This document shows, piece by piece, positions 5,613 to 9,958 of a stretch of DNA of 12,342 bases; position 1 is the stretch's first letter, and each line of letters begins with the position of its first letter. The notes beneath the pieces are model-generated. The model saw nothing but the letters and a program-made list of their open reading frames with translations, was not told the DNA's origin and made no database searches. Made by a program: the position numbers and the translations under genes. The DNA is from Candidatus Moraniibacteriota bacterium (GTDB lineage Bacteria > Patescibacteriota > Minisyncoccia > Moranbacterales > UBA1568): assembly GCA_017992575.1 (NCBI GenBank), contig JAGOOJ010000021.1:1-12342 (forward strand). The letters are read 5' to 3'.

Positions 5613-5613
5613 T

Positions 5614-5865
5614 ATGAGTCTTTTGATTGATGTGAGAAATATTGAAGAGTATGAAGAGCGACACGCTGATGGGGCAATTCATTTACCGCTTATGGCTATT
5701 TTGTATGGTAACCTCGGTATACTTGATACCGTAGCCAAAGACGAACATATAGAGCTGTACTGTCATTCAGGAGGGCGAGCTAGTCGGGCTGAGGAGCTTC
5801 TTCGGGAGCGGGGCTTCACGAATGTCGTTAATCGGGGTGGTCTCGAAGATGTCGAAAAAGAATAG
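5614..5865 (+). CDS. Small rhodanese-like sulfurtransferase
   Basis: An 83-residue single rhodanese domain, cytoplasmic because no signal peptide is present. Family landmarks are 'LLIDVRNIEEYEERHADGAIHLPL' (D-V-R, then H-x-x-G-A-x-H/N-x-P), the active loop C50-H-S-G-G-R55 (C-x4-R) in which C50 would carry the persulfide, and the closing 'LLRERGFTNVVNRGGLEDV' (G-F/Y-x-N-V-x-x-x-x-G-G). The active Cys and Arg are both present, so the domain is likely active. The sequence is short compared with GlpE/PspE (about 100), lacking the terminal helix. The start at ATG 5614 is one base after the receiver stop; a longer in-frame extension from 5536 overlaps the receiver gene and is not needed. Likely role: sulfur transfer or thiol chemistry; the acceptor is unknown. 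Confidence 0.9.
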   Translation: MSLLIDVRNIEEYEERHADGAIHLPLMAILYGNLGILDTVAKDEHIELYCHSGGRASRAEELLRERGFTNVVNRGGLEDVEKE

Positions 5866-5891
5866 GCGCCAATTTTCTTTCTTACAGTAGT

Positions 5892-6380
5892 ATGGAGTCG
5901 TTCGTCATTGTGGCTATAGTGTGGGTACTCATTCTCATCGGTTTGGTTGGGACAATCCTCCCAGGACTTCCGGGAGTAGCTTTTGTTTTTGGAGGCATAC
6001 TGCTGTATGGCCTGTACTTTGGCGTGTCAACGATTGGAGTACAAACACTGGTGTATATGGGTCTCGTCACTCTATGCTCATTTTCTTTTGATTTTATTGC
6101 CAGCCTGTATGGCGCCAAACGTTTTGGGGCTACCCGTTACGGTATTATTGGTTCGGCACTGGGTGGGCTGGTTGGGATAGTGTTTTTGAATATCCCCGGT
6201 CTTTTTCTTGGGACTTTTGTTGGAGCGCTGGCCGGAGAGTATTTTTTGGCTAGAAAATCGTGGCAGGATGGTTTGCGGGCTGGAGTAGGAAGTGTTTTGG
6301 GATTTCTGGCCGGATCGATTATCAAATTCGTTTTGGCCTTTGTCATGATTATCATTTTTATTCTGCGAATCTGGGTCTAG
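5892..6380 (+). CDS. DUF456 family membrane protein
   Basis: A 162-residue protein that is almost entirely membrane-embedded, with Gly-rich helices, and matches DUF456. Landmarks are the N-terminal 'LIGLVGTILPGLPGVAFVFGGILLYG' (family G-x-x-G-x-x-x-P-x-L-P-G), 'SFDFIASLYGAKRFGATRYGIIGSALGGLVGIVF' (family D-x-x-a-x-x-x-G-A-K-x-x-G-a-s-x-x-g-x-x-G) and 'PGLFLGTFVGALAGEYF' with the conserved E, then 'GLRAGVGSVLGFLAGSIIKF'. About five to six helices are predicted. The length is typical for the family. No biochemical role is known. The start at ATG 5892 is 26 bases after the rhodanese stop and lacks a Shine-Dalgarno. It is the last gene of the 4788-6380 run; no standard terminator follows directly, but the inverted-repeat element at 6411-6521 might serve as one. 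Confidence 0.92.
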   Translation: MESFVIVAIVWVLILIGLVGTILPGLPGVAFVFGGILLYGLYFGVSTIGVQTLVYMGLVTLCSFSFDFIASLYGAKRFGATRYGIIGSALGGLVGIVFLNIPGLFLGTFVGALAGEYFLARKSWQDGLRAGVGSVLGFLAGSIIKFVLAFVMIIIFILRIWV

Positions 6381-6410
6381 TGAGAGCAGGGATGAGACAG
6401 AAAAACAGAA

Positions 6411-6521
6411 AAGCCCTCAACCCCGTTAGATATCTTGTAATAAAAGTGAGGAAATTTCAAATAAAAAAAGCCCATCCCCGCTAGATACTTTTGTAACAAA
6501 GTACGAAATATCTAACGGGGT
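6411..6521. repeat. Partly duplicated inverted-repeat element (CCCCGYTAGATA / TATCTAACGGGG)
   Basis: Three related arms are visible. Arm A, CCCCGTTAGATAT (6421-6433), is the exact inverse of arm C, ATATCTAACGGGG (6508-6520), and pairing can extend by A6420-T6521 and by TTGTA/TACGA further in. Arm B, CCCCGCTAGATA (6476-6487), pairs with arm C with one mismatch and encloses TACTTT/AAAGTA. The stretches from 6411 and from 6468 are direct repeats of each other (AAGCCC, CCCCG, TAGATA, TTGTAA, AAAGT, GAAAT, TC), so the first looks like a copy lacking the final TAACGGGG. A and B compete for C. No coding sequence is seen here. It could be a REP-like repeat, a switchable hairpin or a transcription end. 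Confidence 0.75.
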
Positions 6522-6648
6522 CAATGCGGGAGAGCGACTGAATCCCTTGAAAAAGATTAACGGAAAAAATAACATTTTTCCCTGAGAAATCCAGGTGGGT
6601 TTCAATTTAGCGCATTCCTTTCTGAAGGCTTTCACTGGTAGTATACCA
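6460..6648 (-). ncRNA. Possible minus-strand small RNA
   Basis: On the minus strand an extended -10, TGG-TATACT (6640-6648), would start a transcript near 6633 that runs through about 110 bases without a credible gene. It then meets the arm C/arm B hairpin, followed by ATGGGC and seven T (6463-6469). This arrangement looks like promoter plus terminator around a non-coding RNA of about 170 bases. No -35 match and no known RNA family was seen. Confidence 0.3.
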
Positions 6649-6711
6649 TATCCTCCATATCCTGTTTTGTTCAAGCAAAGAGCCTCTTTTGAGGGAGAGG
6701 GATGGGAGGGG

Positions 6712-6740
6712 TTGCACAGTATTGGTTTCCATGCTATAAT
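6712..6740 (+). promoter_or_regulatory. Strong promoter of the cold-shock gene
   Basis: TTGCAC (6712-6717), a 17-base spacer and TGC-TATAAT (-10 at 6735-6740) form the best plus-strand promoter in the window. It predicts a leader of about 60 bases before ATG 6808. A second TATAAT at 6784-6789, without a clear -35, could give a short alternative leader. Confidence 0.85.
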
Positions 6741-6807
6741 CGGCTTGTGCTAGTAGATGCGGAAACAGAGTCGAGTTTCACGATATAATTCACCAAAAAT
6801 CATCAAT

Positions 6808-7005
6808 ATGAACGGAACTATCAAAACCCTTACAGATCGAGGATTTGGATTCATTGCTCGCGAAGGCGAAGTGAAGGATCTTTTCTTCCACTCTAAGGAC
6901 CTCGTAGGCGTTTTGTTCGATGAACTCAAGGTTGGCGATCAGGTCACTTTTGAGATCACTGAGGGTCCTAAGGGCCCAGCAGCTACCAGCGTTTCTCGCG
7001 CCTAG
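6808..7005 (+). CDS. cspA: CspA-family cold-shock protein
   Basis: A 65-residue single cold-shock domain, an RNA/ssDNA chaperone of the cytoplasm. The start at ATG 6808 gives the standard N-terminus MNGTIKTL; the longer in-frame extension from 6757 falls in the leader. RNP1 is RGFGFIA (residues 11-17) and RNP2 is DLFFHS (25-30); the aromatic binding residues F13, F15, F27 and F28 and H29 are present. It ends with 'VGDQVTFEITEGPKGPAATSV', the normal last strand. Length agrees with the family (65-70). The gene has a strong promoter, a leader of about 60 bases as is usual for cold-inducible genes, no visible Shine-Dalgarno before the ATG, and a strong terminator 17 bases after the stop, so it is monocistronic. 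The symbol is by family; orthology to a particular Csp is not established. Confidence 0.96.
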   Translation: MNGTIKTLTDRGFGFIAREGEVKDLFFHSKDLVGVLFDELKVGDQVTFEITEGPKGPAATSVSRA

Positions 7006-7021
7006 TTGTTACACGACAAAC

Positions 7022-7055
7022 AAAAAACCGCTCCTCGAAAGAGAGCGGTTTTTTT
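7022..7055 (+). terminator. Terminator of the cold-shock gene
   Basis: AACCGCTC (7026-7033) and GAGCGGTT (7043-7050) form a perfect stem with a 9-base loop. It is preceded by an A-run and followed by a T-run (7051-7055), so it may work in both directions. Confidence 0.95.
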
Positions 7056-7194
7056 GTTGTTTGATGACACAATTCGTTCTGAGAGAAAGGTAGGGTTCTA
7101 CCCTGATTACCGAAAGCGATGCTTGTACGGAAAATCGAACAGGAACGAAATGTGTTCAGAAAATTCTCATTCGGGAATAGGTTCTCAGCTGGGC

Positions 7195-7225
7195 TTGAGG
7201 TCTTCAAAAGACCTCTTCATATAAT
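7195..7225 (+). promoter_or_regulatory. Candidate promoter with palindromic operator in the spacer
   Basis: TTGAGG (7195-7200) and TATAAT (7220-7225) are 19 bases apart. A perfect 8-base dyad, GAGGTCTT-CAA-AAGACCTC (7197-7215), fills the spacer and overlaps the -35. This layout resembles operators of dyad-binding regulators, including the MerR type with 19-base spacers; the regulator is not identified. Confidence 0.4.
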
Positions 7226-7355
7226 TCCCGGGGACAGATTCTCGAATTTTTACTTTCTTTCATCAAAGAAGGAACTGTCTCCAAGCGACGTCACTTGGGG
7301 CTTTTATGGTACATGAAAAATGAAAAAGTATCAACTCTGGAATATATTTTTTGTA

Positions 7356-7384
7356 TTGACGGAGCGTCTGTATTACCGTAGAGT
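7356..7384 (+). promoter_or_regulatory. Proximal promoter of the 7420 gene
   Basis: TTGACG (7356-7361), a 17-base spacer and TAGAGT (7379-7384) predict a start near 7391, about 29 bases before ATG 7420. The -10 match is moderate. Confidence 0.45.
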
Positions 7385-7419
7385 GAAGTATCGTAGCTTA
7401 ACAAGGAAAGGAGCCGTGT

Positions 7420-7950
7420 ATGTACGAAGAAATTGGAGTACTCTCTGCGGCTACTTTAGCCTATGAGAGACTTCCCGCCGATGGGATACAGCGTGCTTTC
7501 GCAGAAATTGCCAAGCACATTCCGGATATTCTCGTGAAGGAACAGATCTTCCCAGCTCCTTCACCAGACATAGAGATGAACCCGGCATTTCGGCCGATGA
7601 TGAGGGTCATTTCCGAAAGCTTGAACGGTCTCTTCTCTGGCGAACAGGGACGGAAGATGTTGATTGTCCTCGGCGCATTGCGCAAAGAGCATCAGATACT
7701 CGGAGAGCAGGTAACTGAGGATGGTCGTATTGAATATGGTATCGACTGCTTCGGCCCATATCGATGTGTCTATCTCAAGCGACGACCCTTTCGGCGAAGG
7801 AAACCTCCAGTAGTGACCCGGGCGAGTTTTGCCGAAGTGTGTTTGTATGCTCCGGATCCTAAGGAGGTGTATCGGGTGACATACCAGCTCTTGAATGCTG
7901 CAACCCAGTATCTTTCTGTGAAGAAAGGACAGAATTCAACGAAGAGGTGA
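7420..7950 (+). CDS. Hypothetical protein, unknown family (176 aa)
   Basis: A 176-residue soluble protein that I do not recognise. The coding call is strong: a good Shine-Dalgarno (AAAGGAG, 7407-7413) lies 6 bases before the ATG, and a terminator overlaps the stop. Residues 1-90 appear mostly helical (ATLAYERL, GIQRAFAEIAKHI, PMMRVISESLNGLF). Residues about 100-150 look like strands (RIEYGIDCFGPYRCVYLKRRPF), with two Cys (C109 and C115 approximately) and a strongly basic patch RRPFRRRKPP. A last helix follows (KEVYRVTYQLLNAATQYL). No catalytic motif, membrane segment or signal peptide is visible. The basic patch could bind nucleic acid, but that is only a guess. A long structured leader precedes it, and it is convergent with the 8045-8497 gene. 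Its strong ribosome binding site differs from most genes here. Confidence 0.8.
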   Translation: MYEEIGVLSAATLAYERLPADGIQRAFAEIAKHIPDILVKEQIFPAPSPDIEMNPAFRPMMRVISESLNGLFSGEQGRKMLIVLGALRKEHQILGEQVTEDGRIEYGIDCFGPYRCVYLKRRPFRRRKPPVVTRASFAEVCLYAPDPKEVYRVTYQLLNAATQYLSVKKGQNSTKR

Positions 7951-7976
7951 AGCGTACTGCGCGCGCCTCTTTTTTT
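7942..7976 (+). terminator. Terminator of the 7420 gene, overlapping its stop
   Basis: AAGAGG (7942-7947) pairs with CCTCTT (7966-7971), with an inner GCG/CGC step, and is followed by a T-run to 7976. The TGA stop (7948-7950) lies inside the stem. Confidence 0.75.
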
Positions 7977-7994
7977 CTTTGGTTTTTTTGGATG

Positions 7995-8033
7995 AAAAAA
8001 GACGCCTGCAGTGCGCGCGGGCACGAGGCGTCT
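7995..8033 (-). terminator. Minus-strand terminator of the 8045-8497 gene
   Basis: Read on the minus strand, AGACGCCT and AGGCGTCT form a perfect 8-base stem (8026-8033 with 8000-8007), with an inner GTGC/GCAC step, followed by a T-run (7995-7999). It lies 11 bases after the gene's stop. Confidence 0.92.
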
Positions 8034-8044
8034 CAAATGTTTGT

Positions 8045-8497
8045 TCAGCATAGGCTGGGGCGGTTGGCCATCTCGTCTCGGAGCATCGCCAGCCTCTTGC
8101 GAGCTTCGGCAACCTTCGGGTCCAGGCCGGGGAGCCACAGTTGACCTGCTCTTTGTGGTGCGGTGGTGACTGGCTGAAGGGGTCGTTGTACGATGGTCGA
8201 GCGACGCTTCTCTTCATTTCGCTTCAGTCGCCGGACAGCTTCTTCCAGTCTGCTTTTGACCAGCCCGTAGAACAGGTTGTACTGGTTCCGGTCGTGGTGG
8301 CGCCACCAGATGCCGTGGCGGTGGGCGATCGTCGCGAAATGTACCTGAAACAGAGCCTCGTCGAAGCGAGCATCGGTTCCCAGGTTTGGAAAGTACAGGG
8401 ACTTGAGTTCCCGGGCCATAACTGTTTCGAGGAGTTCGGCTCGCTTCCTATCTGGCTCCGGCCTGGTCTCCACTTGGAGTTCTTTATTTTTGCTCAT
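8045..8497 (-). CDS. Hypothetical basic protein, unknown family (150 aa)
   Basis: A 150-residue soluble, strongly basic protein that I do not recognise. Coding is well supported. On the minus strand GGAGG (8503-8507) lies 5 bases before ATG 8497, a near-consensus promoter lies further upstream (TTGACT-17-TATAAT, 8554-8582), and a clean terminator follows the stop. Residues about 13-35 form a charged helix. A striking aromatic/His stretch, 'HFATIAHRHGIWWRHHDRNQYNLFYGLV', spans about residues 53-80 and could bind metal or nucleic acid, though no known motif is matched. A basic helix (RLEEAVRRLKRNEEKRR) follows, then a Pro/Gln linker with 'LWLPGLDPKVAEARKRLAMLRDEM'. The gene is clearly more GC-rich than uvrC next to it, suggesting a different origin. 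It is divergent from uvrC and shares its promoter region. Confidence 0.8.
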   Translation of the reverse strand: MSKNKELQVETRPEPDRKRAELLETVMARELKSLYFPNLGTDARFDEALFQVHFATIAHRHGIWWRHHDRNQYNLFYGLVKSRLEEAVRRLKRNEEKRRSTIVQRPLQPVTTAPQRAGQLWLPGLDPKVAEARKRLAMLRDEMANRPSLC

Positions 8498-8532
8498 ATG
8501 AGCCTCCGGTTCGGATGGGGTTGGATGGTGGG

Positions 8533-8561
8533 TTGTTAAGATTGCAATTTCGTATTATACT
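8533..8561 (+). promoter_or_regulatory. uvrC promoter
   Basis: TTGTTA (8533-8538), a 17-base spacer and TATACT (8556-8561) predict a start near 8568, about 58 bases before ATG 8626. Its -10 overlaps that of the opposing promoter. Confidence 0.65.
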
Positions 8562-8582
8562 CTAATTTAGCATAAAAGTCAA
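8554..8582 (-). promoter_or_regulatory. Strong minus-strand promoter of the 8497 gene
   Basis: On the minus strand, TTGACT (8577-8582), a 17-base spacer and a perfect TATAAT (8554-8559) match the housekeeping consensus in all but one base. Transcription would start near 8547, leaving a leader of about 50 bases. Confidence 0.85.
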
Positions 8583-8625
8583 CTGTGCAGTGAGTGTTTT
8601 CAAGAAAAATTGCTGAGATAAGCCT

Positions 8626-9873
8626 ATGCCTCAACTGTGGGAGAAAAAAGTGACGCTTCAGGCGTTTCAGAAAAAGAACGAATTCCCAGAAACTCCAGGG
8701 GTGTACTTTTTTTTGAATGAACAGGACCAACTCCTCTATATCGGTAAAGCCACATCACTGCGCGATCGGGTGAGGAGCTATTTTATTCAGGATATTATCG
8801 AGACTCGTGGACCGAAGATCCGGCTCATGCTGGAACGTATTGCCTCGATTGGGTATATGCGGACGGACTCGGTACTTGAGGCGCTGATTCTCGAGTCCAA
8901 CCTCATCAAAGCAGAACAACCACCATACAATACTGATGCCAAGGACAACAAGAGTTTCAATCATGTTGTTATTACCAAGGAGACGTTTCCACGGGTGCTC
9001 ATCGTTCGTGGTCGGGATATCGAGCAAAAGAAATTTACCGATCCAGTGAAGTATATTTTTGGACCGTTTCCGGCAGGAGGTGCTCTTCGGGATGCGCTGA
9101 AAATTGTGAGACGGTTATTTCCTTATCGTGATCGATGCTTGCCCGAATCGGGAAAGCCGTGTTTCAGTGCTCAAATTGGACTCTGTCCGGGAGTGTGCGC
9201 CGGAGTACTCTCTGCCAAAGAATATGGGCGGACCATCAATCATATCCGACTTTTTTTTGAGGGACACAAAAGCGATGTTGTGAAACAATTGGAGCGTGAG
9301 ATGAAGGTGTGTGCCAAAGAACGACGCTTTGAACAGGCGGGGGCTATCAAAAAAACGCTCTTTGGGTTGCACCATATCCAAGACATGGCGCTCATCAAGG
9401 ATGATCTGCGAGAGAAACACGCTCATCGTATCGAAGCGTATGATGTGGCACACCTCAGCGGAACAGCCAGTGTCGGGGTGATGGTGGTGGTAGAAGAGAG
9501 TCGTCCGAATAAAAATGAGTATCGCCAATTCAAACTGCGAGAAAAACATAATGGCAATGATTTGTCGGCATTGGAAGAAATTTTGACTCGGCGTCTGAAA
9601 CATAAAGAGTGGACACTCCCGGAGCTCATTGTAGTCGACGGAGCCCACCTTCAGTTCGAGCGGGCGGAGCAGGTACTGAGGGAGATGGAAATCACCATTC
9701 CTATTGTGGGAGTGGTGAAGGATGTGCACCATAAGGCGGATCGTTTAATCGGTCCAGTAGCCCTGATTGAACGTTTTGAAAAAGAGATTTTATTGGCGAA
9801 TACGGAGGCCCATCGCTTTGCTATTACTTTTCATCGCAAACGGCGAGAGAAAGAATTTTTGCCAAAACAGTGA
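8626..9873 (+). CDS. uvrC: UvrC excinuclease subunit, short form without helix-hairpin-helix tail
   Basis: UvrC makes both incisions in nucleotide excision repair after UvrAB finds a lesion. This 415-residue form has the GIY-YIG nuclease domain at residues 23-100 (GVY 25-27, YIG 38-40, R48, E85), and a Cys cluster C171-x7-C179-x7-C187-x3-C191 matching the Fe-S cluster cysteines of E. coli UvrC. It also has a UVR (UvrB-binding) motif near 220-255 (LEREMKVCAKERRFEQAGAIK), and the RNase H-like nuclease domain from about 268 with D273, D338 and H396 spaced like the T. maritima catalytic set. It then stops at residue 415, where usual proteins continue to 550-610 with a tandem helix-hairpin-helix DNA-binding domain, so that part is absent. 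ATG 8626 lacks a strong Shine-Dalgarno; an in-frame GTG at 8650 is preceded by GGGAG at good spacing and is an alternative start. uvrA follows 85 bases later. Confidence 0.96.
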   Translation: MPQLWEKKVTLQAFQKKNEFPETPGVYFFLNEQDQLLYIGKATSLRDRVRSYFIQDIIETRGPKIRLMLERIASIGYMRTDSVLEALILESNLIKAEQPPYNTDAKDNKSFNHVVITKETFPRVLIVRGRDIEQKKFTDPVKYIFGPFPAGGALRDALKIVRRLFPYRDRCLPESGKPCFSAQIGLCPGVCAGVLSAKEYGRTINHIRLFFEGHKSDVVKQLEREMKVCAKERRFEQAGAIKKTLFGLHHIQDMALIKDDLREKHAHRIEAYDVAHLSGTASVGVMVVVEESRPNKNEYRQFKLREKHNGNDLSALEEILTRRLKHKEWTLPELIVVDGAHLQFERAEQVLREMEITIPIVGVVKDVHHKADRLIGPVALIERFEKEILLANTEAHRFAITFHRKRREKEFLPKQ

Positions 9874-9888
9874 GTTATACACAGACCT

Positions 9889-9917
9889 TTGACAGTCGCT
9901 TGAAAAACTGATAGCAT
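9889..9917 (+). promoter_or_regulatory. uvrA promoter
   Basis: TTGACA (9889-9894), a 17-base spacer and TGA-TAGCAT (-10 at 9912-9917) form a good extended -10 promoter. It starts 15 bases after the uvrC stop and predicts a leader of about 35 bases. No recognisable SOS box was seen. Confidence 0.8.
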
Positions 9918-9958
9918 GGGAAACAATTCTGTCTTTTTTGTCACCAAGTGTATATATT

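Larger units (their letters stand above)
7056..7419 (+). other. Structured 364-base intergenic leader
   Basis: No gene is visible between the cold-shock terminator and ATG 7420; the short frames here lack ribosome binding sites. The stretch is rich in short hairpins. Examples are AGGGT/ACCCT (7092-7104), a perfect GAGGTCTT-CAA-AAGACCTC (7197-7215), a long-range stem GGGGACAG (7230-7237) with CTGTCTCC (7275-7282), and a near-perfect 18-base palindrome at 7281-7298 followed by GGCTTTT. Two possible promoters lie within it, at 7195-7225 and 7356-7384. It may be a regulatory leader for the 7420 gene or hold an uncharacterised RNA. Confidence 0.5.

Noticed and set aside
6411..6521. CRISPR-like array
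   Set aside because: Only two diverged direct copies exist, with no regular spacers and no cas gene; the inverted arms point to a hairpin element instead.
6426..6674. 82-codon minus-strand frame across the repeat element
   Set aside because: Its start lies upstream of the only nearby minus-strand -10 box, it runs through the inverted repeats, and its translation has no recognisable pattern.
7080..7320. Known structured RNA (tmRNA, RNase P, SRP or 6S)
   Set aside because: No characteristic conserved sequence of these RNAs could be recognised by eye.
8141..8539. 132-codon plus-strand frame opposite the 8045-8497 gene
   Set aside because: No ribosome binding site or promoter; the minus-strand frame has GGAGG, a near-consensus promoter and a terminator.
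9115..9732. 205-codon minus-strand frame inside uvrC
   Set aside because: It lies wholly opposite well-conserved UvrC motifs and is a shadow of that gene.
9875..9883. TTATACACA, a match to a DnaA box
   Set aside because: A single isolated box between uvrC and uvrA, without further boxes, an AT-rich unwinding region or dnaA nearby, is expected by chance.
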